The notes: a model not told the origin generated them from the sequence alone. A DNA stretch of 54,648 nt from an uncultured Clostridium sp. (GCA_900548455.1 URKQ01000024.1:1-54648), one strand, 5' to 3'. Numbered from the stretch's first letter, positions 34,232-42,222 are shown. Numbers and translations: made by a program.

Positions 34232-34260
34232 TTTACAAATATAAAAGTTGGTGATATAAT
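34232..34260 (+). promoter_or_regulatory. Promoter of the sigma factor gene
   Basis: TTTACA at 34232-34237 and TATAAT at 34255-34260 have exact 17-bp spacing, and TGA precedes the -10 (extended). It is one of the best vegetative-type promoters in the window. The start point would lie about 25 bases before the coding start. Confidence 0.8.
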
Positions 34261-34290
34261 TATCATAAAATAATCAAAGAGGTGGTTAAA

Positions 34291-34851
34291 TTGGAAAAAT
34301 GTGACTACGAGGTGTTAGATGAGCTAATCATAAAAGCGAAAGAGGGTTCTGATGAAGCTAAGGAAGAAATAATTAATAAGTACATTAGATATGTGTATAA
34401 AAAAGCTTTTATCTACAACGTTTCAGCTTTTGACTTTGAGGATTTAGTTTCTACAGGGATTATTGCAATACTGGAATGTATAAGAAAATACGATAAAGAG
34501 AAGAATTCAAATTTCACATCTTACGTAATAATGGCAATTAATAATAATATTTTAAATTCACAGATGAAGTATCATAGAAAAACCAAGCTTAATACACCAA
34601 TAGAAGAGGTTGCAGTTTCTCTCGTTGATGAAAATGATGATTATGAAAAGATAATCACTGGGATGGAGTGTAAAAGACTGAAGAAAGCTCTTGATTCGTT
34701 AAATGAAGAGGAAAAGAAGTTGATTGATAATATTTATTTTAAACAAAAATCTTTAAAATCAATAGGTGCTGAATTAAAAATAACCCATGTAGCAGTAATT
34801 TACCACAGAAATAAAATCTTAAAAAAATTGCTTATCATATTAGAAAGATAA
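34291..34851 (+). CDS. Small sigma-70 family RNA polymerase sigma factor
   Basis: The protein has 186 residues. The TTG start at 34291 is five bases after AGAGGTGG, and the GTG at 34282 lies inside that site. Region 2 is recognisable as a helix pair with FDFEDLVSTGIIAILECIRKYDKEKNSNF followed by TSYVIMAINNNI. Region 4 is a C-terminal helix-turn-helix (LNEEEKKLIDNIYF..SLKSIGAELKITHVAVIYHRNKILKKL). There is no region 1.1 or 3. It stands alone between terminators, just before the third polysaccharide locus, so it may direct or tune expression of these loci. Targets are unknown. Confidence 0.85.
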   Translation: MEKCDYEVLDELIIKAKEGSDEAKEEIINKYIRYVYKKAFIYNVSAFDFEDLVSTGIIAILECIRKYDKEKNSNFTSYVIMAINNNILNSQMKYHRKTKLNTPIEEVAVSLVDENDDYEKIITGMECKRLKKALDSLNEEEKKLIDNIYFKQKSLKSIGAELKITHVAVIYHRNKILKKLLIILER

Positions 34852-34959
34852 ATTCATATTAAAAGAGGCAAAACTTAAAGTTAAGCTTCCACATTTAAAT
34901 CATATTTGATAAATTCAATACTAAAATATTTCATATTTAAAATTTATTTTCCATTTTAT

Positions 34960-35016
34960 AAGGGGTAGTTAGGATAGCCTCTAAGCAATCCGCAGGAAAC
35001 TACTCCTTATTTTTTT
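34960..35016 (+). terminator. Long-loop terminator/attenuator before wzz
   Basis: AAGGGGTAGTT (34960-34970) pairs with AACTACTCCTT (34998-35008), 11 bp with one G-U, followed by ATTTTTTT. The 27-base loop holds smaller pairs such as GGAT/ATCC, which is unusual for a plain terminator and leaves room for a regulated structure. Confidence 0.8.
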
Positions 35017-35049
35017 GCATTTTTTTCTATGGAAGTGTTTACAGTATTA

Positions 35050-35058
35050 TGTTATAAT
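35050..35058 (+). promoter_or_regulatory. Extended -10 promoter of the third locus
   Basis: TGTTATAAT is preceded by ATTA, giving ATTATGTTATAAT. The -35 at normal spacing is poor. The TTTACA at 35038 is only nine bases away and cannot serve. The same ATTATG-Y-TATAAT block occurs upstream of operon B. Confidence 0.55.
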
Positions 35059-35135
35059 TCAAAATGTGACAAATATTCCTTTTATATTGAAGTATAAATA
35101 GGAAAATGTAATTTTACGTTGTTGGGGTGAATAGG

Positions 35136-35822
35136 GTGGATGAAAATACAATTGATTTAAAAGAAATTTTTAAAGCGCTAAAGAAAAGGTGGAAATTAAT
35201 AATAAATGTAACACTTATAATTACTATAGTATCAGCTTTAGTAAGTTTTTTTGTTATTAAACCTAAATATGAAGCTAGTGTTAAGTTATTTATAGGAAAA
35301 GATCAAAGCAGTAGTGAAGAAGCTGCTTATAATAATAGTGATGTTGCTATGTATCAAAGTTTATTAAAAACTTATGGGGAAATAATTAAAACTAAAGATA
35401 TTGCAAAGAAGGCCATAAGTGAAACAGGATATGATTTAAAGCCTAGTGAAGTGTTAGAAAAAATTTCTATTGAAACTATAGCTAATACTCAAATTATTAA
35501 AATAAAATATACTAGTAGAGATCCTGAAGAATGTGTAAATATGTTAAATTCAATAAAGAAAAACTTTATAACCTTGGCAGAGGAACTAGTAGTTAACGGC
35601 AATATTCAAGTTTTGGCGGAGCCTAGATTTCCTGTAAGTCCCTCAAGTCCTAATAAACCTTTAAATATTGTTATAGGATTAGTTTTTGGATTAATGGTAG
35701 GAATAGGGATAGTTCTTTTAATGGAATTCTTAGATAACACTTATAAAGATAAAAATTCTTTTGAAAATGAATTTGATATTCCTGTAATAGGTGTAATTCC
35801 GAATATGAAAAAAGTTAGTTAG
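35136..35822 (+). CDS. Chain-length regulator, Wzz/CpsC-like
   Basis: The protein has 228 residues. The GTG at 35136 follows GGGGTG by six bases. The GTG at 35127 is part of that site. Two membrane helices flank an extracellular domain, at about 20-42 and 174-196. A proline-rich motif (PVSPSSPNKPLN) precedes the second helix, the hallmark of polysaccharide co-polymerases. With the CpsD kinase at 38020 it should control polymer length and export. A paralogue follows after 13 bases, so this is a tandem duplication. Confidence 0.9.
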   Translation: MDENTIDLKEIFKALKKRWKLIINVTLIITIVSALVSFFVIKPKYEASVKLFIGKDQSSSEEAAYNNSDVAMYQSLLKTYGEIIKTKDIAKKAISETGYDLKPSEVLEKISIETIANTQIIKIKYTSRDPEECVNMLNSIKKNFITLAEELVVNGNIQVLAEPRFPVSPSSPNKPLNIVIGLVFGLMVGIGIVLLMEFLDNTYKDKNSFENEFDIPVIGVIPNMKKVS

Positions 35823-35835
35823 GTAGGTGGCGGAG

Positions 35836-36510
35836 ATGGAAGAGAATATAATTACAGTAGAAGATATTTTTAAAATACTAAAAAGAAGATGGGTTTTAAT
35901 AGTTGTTACTACACTAATTACTACTATAATAGCTGCAGGATTAAGTTTATTTGTAATAAAACATACCTATGAAGCAAGTACTAAGGTTTTTATAGGAAAA
36001 GAAGAAGGGGTAGATCAAAAGTATAGTCAAAGTGATGTACTTATGTATCAAAAATTAATAAAAACTTATTCAGAAGCTATTAAAACTATAGATCTTGTTG
36101 AAGCTGCCCTTAAAAATGCAGATATTAGTTTAGACTCTTCTAAGGTACTAGAAAAATTAAATGTTAGTTCAATTCAAGATACACAAATTCTACAAATTTC
36201 TTTTCAAGGTAGAGATGGAGAAGAAGCTAAAAATATAGTTGATGCGGTTACAAAGGAATTTATAAAGGTTTCAAAAACTTTAGTTGTAAATGGGAATATA
36301 AAAGTTGTTGAAACTGTAGAAACTCCAACAACCCCAGTAAGTCCTAATAAGGTGAGAAATACGGCTATAGGATTTATTTTAGGTTTAGTTGTTGGCATAG
36401 GACTTGCCTTTATGTTAGAGATTCTTAATAATACTTATAAAAGTAAAGATGAGTTAGAGAGAGAACTTAAGATACCAGTGATTGGTGCTATTCCATTTAT
36501 GGATTTGTAA
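35836..36510 (+). CDS. Chain-length regulator, Wzz/CpsC-like, second copy
   Basis: The protein has 224 residues. The ATG at 35836 lies five bases after GGTAGGTGG, and the GTG at 35827 overlaps that site. It has the same architecture as its upstream neighbour: short N-terminus (TVEDIFKILKRRW), helix near 20-42, extracellular domain with FIGKEEG and TQILQISF, Pro-rich TPTTPVSPNK, and a second helix ending in LEILNNTYKSK. The two copies are diverged, so they may form mixed complexes or give different lengths. The C-terminal cytoplasmic tail IPVIGAIPF resembles the kinase-activating tail of CpsC/CapA. Confidence 0.9.
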   Translation: MEENIITVEDIFKILKRRWVLIVVTTLITTIIAAGLSLFVIKHTYEASTKVFIGKEEGVDQKYSQSDVLMYQKLIKTYSEAIKTIDLVEAALKNADISLDSSKVLEKLNVSSIQDTQILQISFQGRDGEEAKNIVDAVTKEFIKVSKTLVVNGNIKVVETVETPTTPVSPNKVRNTAIGFILGLVVGIGLAFMLEILNNTYKSKDELERELKIPVIGAIPFMDL

Positions 36511-36657
36511 GTTTATCTAAAATATGAGAGTTAAAGTGCTACTAAAGATAGGTATTTCTAAGAGGGTATCTTTATATAAATAAAGAATAGTAAGTGCAAC
36601 CTGATATAGAGCATGTCCTAATGTGTTCTGATTGGATGCATAAAATAGAGGTAAATT
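36511..36657 (+). other. Intergenic hairpin region before acyltransferase
   Basis: AAAGATA (36544-36550) pairs with TATCTTT (36567-36573) around a centre containing CTAAG, resembling the terminator of the RNA at 33801 in layout. A second possible pair is GCAT/ATGC around 36611-36639. There is no strong T-run. AGAGGT precedes the ATG at 36658. It may be a decayed copy of the elements near 34000. Confidence 0.35.
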
Positions 36658-37722
36658 ATGAGTGAATGTGTAAATGTAAAAGATATAAAGTGCAGATATG
36701 AATGGGTTGACGTACTTAAGGCATTAGGTATTATTGCAATATATTTGGGCCATTTTGGTAAAGACGGAGGGAAGTTATATCCTTTTGTTTTTGAATACCA
36801 TGTTCCATTATTTTTTTTAATTTCTGGTTTTTTTGCAATGGAGAAGAATATAGAGAATTTTAAGTATTACTTTAAGAAAAAATTTCAACGCATAATGATA
36901 CCTTTCTTTTCCTTTTCAATTATCTATGAGGTAATATATGTATTAAATAATCAAATAAGTGGTAGTGAAATTATTCAGATTACCATTAAATCATTTATGG
37001 GAATTAGAAATAATACCATATCGCCATCATTATGGTTTTTACCTTGTTTGTTCATAATGTATATGATGAATTATTTGTTAGTTAAGATTTTAAAAAATAA
37101 ATATTTAATATTAGCTGTAGCATTTTTATTTATGTTAAGTACTCAAACAGTATTTAATAATAATCCATTAGTTACTCCATCATGGATATGGAACATAGAT
37201 AGTGCAGTATATTACTATGTGTATTTTTCTTTAGGTAACATATACTTTAATATGGTTAATAGGTTTATAAATAGTAAAAGTTCTTTTAGAAAAAAATTAA
37301 TTACATCAATATTATTGATATTTGTTGTTGTTTTTGCCGCCATAGTTTACTTAAAAGGAAGTTGGTATTTTGTAAAGGATTTACATTTAGGATTATTTTT
37401 AGTTCAAATATATATAGTGCTTTCTACATTGATTTTAATAAGTGCTAATACAGCGTTATCAATGACTTTAGTAAGAATACCATTATTTGTTCAGATAGGA
37501 AAAAATACTTTAATATTATGTTGTGCTGAAGGATTGATAAAATCATTGTTACAAAGTATAATTACAATATTTGGACTTACATTAGAATTAACTACGCCAT
37601 TTGATACTTTAATATACACATTTTTGTGTGTATTAATATCATATTTTACTTTAGTTCCATTTTTTAAATCATATTTTCCTAAAATAATTGGAATTTATAG
37701 GGATAATAATATTGCATTATAA
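36658..37722 (+). CDS. Membrane acyltransferase, acyltransferase-3 family (OafA/WecH-like)
   Basis: The protein has 354 residues with about ten hydrophobic segments. The N-terminal YEWVDVLKALGIIAIYLGHFG carries the family histidine, and YHVPLFFLISGFF is the second conserved block, followed by FQRIMIPFF. These proteins O-acetylate extracellular or lipid-linked glycans. It sits between the two wzz genes and the kinase gene, which is an unusual place, and is followed by a strong terminator, so it ends a short operon. It probably O-acetylates the third polymer. Confidence 0.87.
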   Translation: MSECVNVKDIKCRYEWVDVLKALGIIAIYLGHFGKDGGKLYPFVFEYHVPLFFLISGFFAMEKNIENFKYYFKKKFQRIMIPFFSFSIIYEVIYVLNNQISGSEIIQITIKSFMGIRNNTISPSLWFLPCLFIMYMMNYLLVKILKNKYLILAVAFLFMLSTQTVFNNNPLVTPSWIWNIDSAVYYYVYFSLGNIYFNMVNRFINSKSSFRKKLITSILLIFVVVFAAIVYLKGSWYFVKDLHLGLFLVQIYIVLSTLILISANTALSMTLVRIPLFVQIGKNTLILCCAEGLIKSLLQSIITIFGLTLELTTPFDTLIYTFLCVLISYFTLVPFFKSYFPKIIGIYRDNNIAL

Positions 37723-37804
37723 TGATTATATTCTAGGTGTAAGTGTTAAAGTAGAGTATATTTATTGTTTATAACCAAGGATGGTTGATTTTATGGAATA
37801 AAAG

Positions 37805-37841
37805 CAAGGATGTTGCAAAATTTGCAGCATCCTTGTTTTTT
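37805..37841 (+). terminator. Strong Rho-independent terminator after acyltransferase
   Basis: The arms at 37805-37819 and 37821-37835 form a 15-bp stem with one G-U and a one-base gap, followed by TTTTTT. It ends the wzz-wzz-acyltransferase transcript. Confidence 0.95.
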
Positions 37842-37903
37842 GTAGAAAAGTTTGGAATAATACTGGAAAAAAGGAGAAAATGATGCTATACTAAATTTGT
37901 TAA

Positions 37904-37931
37904 TTGACACAAATATATGTATACTTACAAT
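37904..37931 (+). promoter_or_regulatory. Promoter of cpsD-like kinase gene
   Basis: A consensus TTGACA (37904-37909) and TACAAT (37926-37931) are spaced by 16 bases. TGCTATACT at 37884 could be a second, overlapping extended -10 promoter. Confidence 0.65.
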
Positions 37932-38019
37932 AAAAGATATAGTATTACATATATTTTTATAATTAAGTAAAAATAATAAATATTAGATAATTGTACAATT
38001 TATATAGTTGGAGGAAAAT

Positions 38020-38682
38020 ATGTTTGTTGTAGAAGATGAACCAAAGTCTGTAGCTGCTGAAAGTTATAGAACGTTAAGAACAAATTTACAATACTCCTCC
38101 TTTGATGAAGAATATAAGGTTATTGTAGTAACTAGTTCGGAACCAGGGGAAGGAAAGAGTACAACTTCAGGTAATCTAGCACTATCACTTTCTCAAGGGG
38201 ATAAGAAAGTGGTACTTATAGATTGTGATTTAAGAAAACCATCACTACATAAAAAATTTAAAGTTTCAAATACTAGGGGATTATCTGATGTAATTATAGG
38301 TAAAGAGGAAATAACTTCTGTATTTCAAAGGTATAACGAAAACCTTGTAATAGTTACTTCAGGAAAGGTTCCGCCTAATCCTTCAGAAATGTTAAGCTCT
38401 AAAGCTATGACGGCTCTTATAGAAGCATTAAGAAAGGTGTTTGACTATGTAATTTTAGATACTCCACCAGTACAAGCTGTCACAGATGCTCAAATTCTTT
38501 CTACTAAGGCAGATGGAACAATTCTAGTTATAAGGGCACAGGAAACAAAGAAGGATTCCGTTAATAATGCTATTAACCTTTTAAAAAAGGTTAATGCAAA
38601 TATTATTGGAACGGTATTAAATGGGGTTGAAGTTTCAAAACAACATTATTATTACTATGGTACAGAGTCAGAGGGGAAATAA
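38020..38682 (+). CDS. cpsD: BY-type tyrosine kinase of capsule synthesis (CpsD/CapB)
   Basis: The protein has 220 residues. TTG at 38008 overlaps the GGAGG site, so ATG 38020 is used. The Walker A motif is SSEPGEGKST, Walker A' is LIDCDLRKPS and Walker B is YVILDTPP. The C-terminus has the tyrosine cluster HYYYYG, the autophosphorylation site. It pairs with the Wzz/CpsC proteins at 35136 and 35836 to control polymerisation. Here the membrane partner and kinase are separate proteins, as in other Firmicutes, but a gene and a terminator lie between them. The phosphatase follows after one base. Confidence 0.95.
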   Translation: MFVVEDEPKSVAAESYRTLRTNLQYSSFDEEYKVIVVTSSEPGEGKSTTSGNLALSLSQGDKKVVLIDCDLRKPSLHKKFKVSNTRGLSDVIIGKEEITSVFQRYNENLVIVTSGKVPPNPSEMLSSKAMTALIEALRKVFDYVILDTPPVQAVTDAQILSTKADGTILVIRAQETKKDSVNNAINLLKKVNANIIGTVLNGVEVSKQHYYYYGTESEGK

Positions 38683-38683
38683 G

Positions 38684-39451
38684 ATGATTGTGGATTTTCA
38701 TAGCCACATTATTCCGGGAGTGGATGATGGGGCAAGGGACATGAAAGAAGCCTTAGATATGGTAAGGCTTGCTATGGAGAGTGACACGGAAAAGATTGTA
38801 GCAACACCTCATTATCACATGAGGAGAGGGTTTCAAGTAAGTTACGATGAAATAAAAAATTTAGTTAATAACTTAAGAAAAGAAGTAAATGATAACAAAA
38901 TAGATATAGAAATTGTTTGTGGTCAAGAGGTTGGATATAATAGTGAGATTTTGAATCTTTATAATAAAGGAGATATTGGATGTATTGAAGGTACAAATTA
39001 TATGTTAATAGAGTTTCCACTGGGACAATTTTCAACAACCAAGGCTTTAGATAATATATATGAACTTCAAATTAAAGATGTGAGACCAATTATAGCACAT
39101 CCAGAAAGATATAAAAGATTTATTGAGGATCCAACTCTAGTTAATAGATTTATTAAAGAAGGCTACTTATTTCAATTAAATGTAGGAAGTCTTAATGGTG
39201 ACTTTGGAAAAGAAGCTAAAAATCTTGCAGAGCATTATTTAAAGCAAGGATTATATAGTACCTATGGATCTGATGGACACAGATACGATGATAGAAACAC
39301 AGATATGACAGATGGAAGAAAGATTCTTCGTAGAAAGTACAAAGAATTTTTAGTTAAGATGGAAGAAGAAACAAAAGCTATTTTAGAAAATGATTTAATA
39401 ACATATTCAGGGAATGAAATAAAAAAGAGAAAGTTATTTAAGTTATTTTAA
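38684..39451 (+). CDS. cpsB: PHP-domain protein-tyrosine phosphatase (CpsB/CapC/YwqE)
   Basis: The protein has 255 residues. GAGGGGA precedes the ATG at 38684. The metal-binding motifs of the PHP fold are DFHSHIIPGVDDGA, ATPHYH, IAHPERY and YGSDGH. It removes phosphate from the CpsD tyrosine cluster, closing the regulatory cycle. It is coupled to cpsD with a one-base gap. A likely terminator follows at 39507. Confidence 0.94.
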   Translation: MIVDFHSHIIPGVDDGARDMKEALDMVRLAMESDTEKIVATPHYHMRRGFQVSYDEIKNLVNNLRKEVNDNKIDIEIVCGQEVGYNSEILNLYNKGDIGCIEGTNYMLIEFPLGQFSTTKALDNIYELQIKDVRPIIAHPERYKRFIEDPTLVNRFIKEGYLFQLNVGSLNGDFGKEAKNLAEHYLKQGLYSTYGSDGHRYDDRNTDMTDGRKILRRKYKEFLVKMEEETKAILENDLITYSGNEIKKRKLFKLF

Positions 39452-39506
39452 AATTGTACATATCAAAACAAGGAAATGATGAAATGTAGTCTATATATGG
39501 GCACTT

Positions 39507-39544
39507 GGGTTACATAGAGTTAATAGTGCAACCCGCCTTTTTTT
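39507..39544 (+). terminator. Probable terminator after cpsB
   Basis: GGGTT (39507-39511) pairs with AACCC (39530-39534), with extra CA/TG pairing inside, followed by GCC and seven T. An alternative GCACT/AGTGC pairing competes with it. Confidence 0.6.
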
Positions 39545-39643
39545 AGATGATTAGCCTTAGTTTTAAAAGCTTTAGACTATTATTTAAAGAAAGGTTTTTT
39601 ATTCGCACTAAAAGTTAAATAGTTAATATAAAGGGGTGATAGT

Positions 39644-39853
39644 CTTAAAAAGAGCCTTTTAATTATTGGATACGGTGGTCATTACAGAGTTATAAAGGAA
39701 GTTGTTTTAGCTACTGAAAGTTATTATAACATAAGTTTTTTAGATGATGCTAGAGAAGAAGCGCTAGGAAAGTGTAAAGATTATAAAAGCTTTATAAAAG
39801 AGTTTGATGAAGCTTTTATCGTTCTAGGAAATAATGAGCTTATGAAAAATTGA
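39644..39853 (+). pseudogene. Truncated PglD-like sugar acetyltransferase remnant (N-terminal domain only)
   Basis: The frame reads LKKSLLIIGYGGHYRVIKEV, then SYYNISFLDD and FDEAFIVLGNNELMKN before a TGA, about 69 codons. This is the N-terminal nucleotide-sugar-binding domain of PglD/NeuD-type acetyltransferases (normally about 200-210 residues). The C-terminal hexapeptide half is missing. There is no in-frame ATG, GTG or TTG after the AAAGGGGTGAT site, since the natural TTG seems lost by a small change at about 39645. It abuts the next gene, whose base use differs, so the break probably marks an old recombination joint. Confidence 0.72.
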
Positions 39854-39882
39854 AATTTATAGATATATCAGGGGGAGTTAGA

Positions 39883-41142
39883 ATGGAAATTAAACCATTT
39901 AAAAAAAAAGTGTGGTTATCATCTCCAACGATGCATGGAGAAGAACTTGAGTATATAAAAGAAGCGTACAAGACGAATTGGATGTCAACTGTAGGTAAGA
40001 ATATCAGTGAAGTGGAATATTTATCTTGTAAAAAAATCGGATGTAAATATTCGGTTGCTCTTTCAGCAGGAACAGCAGCATTACATATGGCAGTAAAATT
40101 AGCTGGCATAAAACCAGGACAAAGAGTTTTTTGTTCAGATATGACTTTTGACGCCACCGTAAATCCAGTTGTATATGAAGGCGGAATTCCTGTTTTTATT
40201 GATGCGGAATATGATACTTGGAATATGGATCCTGTAGCACTTGAAAAAGCATTTGAAATTTATCCAGAAGTGAAGGTTATAGTGGTAGCACATTTATATG
40301 GTGTACCAGGAAAAATTGACGCAATTAAAGCTGTTTGTGAGAAACATGGTGCTGTGATTATTGAAGATGCTGCAGAGTCTCTTGGAGCATCCTATAAGGG
40401 AGTTCAGACAGGTTCGTTTGGTGACTTTAATGTAATTAGTTTCAATGGAAATAAGATTATTACAGGATCTTCTGGGGGAATGCTATTAACCGATAGTAAA
40501 GAAGCTGCAGAAAAAGTAAGAAAATGGTCTACACAGGCTCGTGAAAATGCACCTTGGTACCAACATGAAGAACTTGGTTATAACTATCGTATGAGCAATG
40601 TTATTGCTGGAGTTGTGAGAGGACAGTTTCCGTATCTTGAGGAACACATTGCACAAAAGAAAGCAATTTATGAAAGATATAAAAAAGGATTTAAGGATTT
40701 ACCAGTTATTATGAACCCGTTTGATGAAGAAAACAGTGAACCGAACTATTGGTTAAGCTGCATGATTATTGACGAAGAAGCTATGTGTAAACAGGTTAGA
40801 GGAGATCAAGAAGCTTTGTATGTAGCAGAACAAGGGAAAAGTTGTCCAACGGAAATTCTTGAAGCATTGGAAGGTATTAATGCTCAAGGTAGACCAATTT
40901 GGAAACCTATGCATATGCAGCCGATTTATCGGATGAATGATTTTGTAACAAGAGAAGGCAATGGAAGAGCAGAAAAAAATGTCTGTATTTCAGGCAGAAC
41001 AGTTGGAACTGACGGAAGACCGTTGGACGTAGGAAGGGACATTTTCCATAGAGGGGTGTGTCTACCAAGTGATAATAAAATGACTGTAGAAGAGCAGGAT
41101 AGAATTATTAAGGTTATAACTCGCTTGTTCAGAAAGGAATGA
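39883..41142 (+). CDS. DegT/DnrJ/EryC1/StrS family sugar aminotransferase (PglE/EpsN-like)
   Basis: The protein has 419 residues. The frame opens at a TTG at 39850, but GGGGGAG lies just before the ATG at 39883. PLP motifs are SAGTAALHMAVKLAG, EDAAESLGASYKG and the cofactor lysine Lys191 in SFNGNKIITGSSGGM. The family aminates 4-keto sugars. With a PglF/CapD-type dehydratase at 51315, a PglC-type transferase at 41609 and a PglD remnant before it, a 4-amino-4,6-dideoxy-HexNAc (bacillosamine-like) product is plausible. It uses noticeably more G and C at third positions than its neighbours, which suggests a separate origin. Confidence 0.88.
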   Translation: MEIKPFKKKVWLSSPTMHGEELEYIKEAYKTNWMSTVGKNISEVEYLSCKKIGCKYSVALSAGTAALHMAVKLAGIKPGQRVFCSDMTFDATVNPVVYEGGIPVFIDAEYDTWNMDPVALEKAFEIYPEVKVIVVAHLYGVPGKIDAIKAVCEKHGAVIIEDAAESLGASYKGVQTGSFGDFNVISFNGNKIITGSSGGMLLTDSKEAAEKVRKWSTQARENAPWYQHEELGYNYRMSNVIAGVVRGQFPYLEEHIAQKKAIYERYKKGFKDLPVIMNPFDEENSEPNYWLSCMIIDEEAMCKQVRGDQEALYVAEQGKSCPTEILEALEGINAQGRPIWKPMHMQPIYRMNDFVTREGNGRAEKNVCISGRTVGTDGRPLDVGRDIFHRGVCLPSDNKMTVEEQDRIIKVITRLFRKE

Positions 41143-41144
41143 GT

Positions 41145-41603
41145 ATGAAATTTAAGAGATATCTTTGTTCACTTCGATTATTGACGATAATTAACGGTTA
41201 TAAAAGAGGGGATTATTTAAGGAAAAAGAAGGTATTTAAAAAAATTGGTAAAGATGTTTGTATTCAATTGTATAAAGTTCCACTTTATCCAGAAAAAATA
41301 TCAATTGGTTCACATGTTGTTATTGGTGCAGGGGTTGTTTTTTGTACTCATGATATTATTAGTTGTGCATTTCCTAAGTCTGGTTTAGGTGAAAAAACAG
41401 GATTAATATCATTAGGTGACAATGTATTCATTGGTGCAAATTCTATTATTATGTACAACTGTAATATAGAAAATGAAGTTATTGTTGCAGCAGGAAGTGT
41501 TGTGTGTAAGAATATACCAAGAGGGCAAGTTTGGGGTGGAAATCCTGCAAGATATATCTGTGATACGAAGGATTTTATAGAAAAAAGAAAAGGTAGAGAG
41601 TAA
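41145..41603 (+). CDS. Hexapeptide-repeat acyltransferase (WcaF/CapG-type LbH)
   Basis: The protein has 152 residues. An AAAGGA site lies six bases before ATG 41145, while the ATG at 41139 overlaps the previous stop without a site. The left-handed beta-helix includes ISIGSHVVIGAGVVFCTHD, ISLGDNVFIGANSII and VIVAAGSVVCKNIPRGQVWGGNPARYI, the usual end of capsule acetyltransferases. It lacks the PglD N-terminal domain, so it may or may not replace the broken PglD just upstream. The target sugar is unknown. Confidence 0.82.
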   Translation: MKFKRYLCSLRLLTIINGYKRGDYLRKKKVFKKIGKDVCIQLYKVPLYPEKISIGSHVVIGAGVVFCTHDIISCAFPKSGLGEKTGLISLGDNVFIGANSIIMYNCNIENEVIVAAGSVVCKNIPRGQVWGGNPARYICDTKDFIEKRKGRE

Positions 41604-41608
41604 GATTA

Positions 41609-42208
41609 ATGAATAAAAAGGTACAAATAAATATAAAGGATTTTTTTGATTTAATTTTTGGTATTTTTCTTTTAATTATAATGAGTCCAATTTTTATAAT
41701 TATTAGTATAGCAATTATAATTGATTCGAGAGACGGAATTTTGTTTAAACAAGAGAGGATAGGAAAAGATGGAAAAAAATTTAAAATATATAAGTTTAGA
41801 ACTATGGTAAAAAATGCTGAAAAACTTGGTGATGGTTTAATTATAAAAGATGATACAGATAACAGAGTTACAAAGGTTGGTAAATTTCTAAGAAGAACAA
41901 GTTTAGATGAATTACCTCAAATATTCAACATAATTAGGGGGGAAATGAGTTTTGTGGGTCCGCGTCCGCCGGTTATATATCATCCATACGATGGATATGA
42001 AAATTACAGTAAAAGTGCTAAAAAAAGGTTTTTAATGAAACCAGGAATTACAGGATTAGCACAGGTTGAAAAAAGAAATTCAGCTTCCTGGGATGAAAGA
42101 ATAGAAATTGATGTTAAATATGTAGAAAGTTTTTCAATGTTATTAGACTTAAAAATTATATTTAAGACGATAAGATCATTGATTAATAAAGAAGAATATA
42201 CGCAATAA
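41609..42208 (+). CDS. Initiating sugar-phosphate transferase (PglC/EpsL-like)
   Basis: The protein has 199 residues, the compact single-helix PglC size. It has KFRTMVKNAEKLG, RRTSLDELPQIFNIIRGEMSFVGPRPP and PGITGLAQVEKRN. It moves a sugar phosphate from a UDP-sugar to undecaprenyl phosphate, starting the third polymer. Being next to the aminotransferase and acetyltransferase, a modified bacillosamine-type donor is likely, though UDP-GlcNAc-type donors cannot be excluded. Confidence 0.9.
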   Translation: MNKKVQINIKDFFDLIFGIFLLIIMSPIFIIISIAIIIDSRDGILFKQERIGKDGKKFKIYKFRTMVKNAEKLGDGLIIKDDTDNRVTKVGKFLRRTSLDELPQIFNIIRGEMSFVGPRPPVIYHPYDGYENYSKSAKKRFLMKPGITGLAQVEKRNSASWDERIEIDVKYVESFSMLLDLKIIFKTIRSLINKEEYTQ

Positions 42209-42222
42209 AAGAGGATGAGGTT

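Larger units (their letters stand above)
34852..35135 (+). other. Intergenic region between sigma factor and wzz
   Basis: It contains AT-rich sequence with no ORF, then the terminator at 34960-35016, then an extended -10 at 35050 and a leader with GGGGTG before the GTG start at 35136. Apart from these sites I see nothing coding. Confidence 0.6.
37723..38019 (+). other. Intergenic region with terminator and cpsD promoter
   Basis: It holds the terminator at 37805-37841, an extended -10-like TGCTATACT at 37884-37892, and the TTGACA promoter at 37904-37931, then an AT-rich leader of about 80 bases before cpsD. No ORF is supported. Confidence 0.6.

Noticed and set aside
35038..35058. TTTACA...TATAAT as a full promoter before wzz
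   Set aside because: Spacing is only nine bases, too short for a -35/-10 pair. Only the extended -10 was kept.
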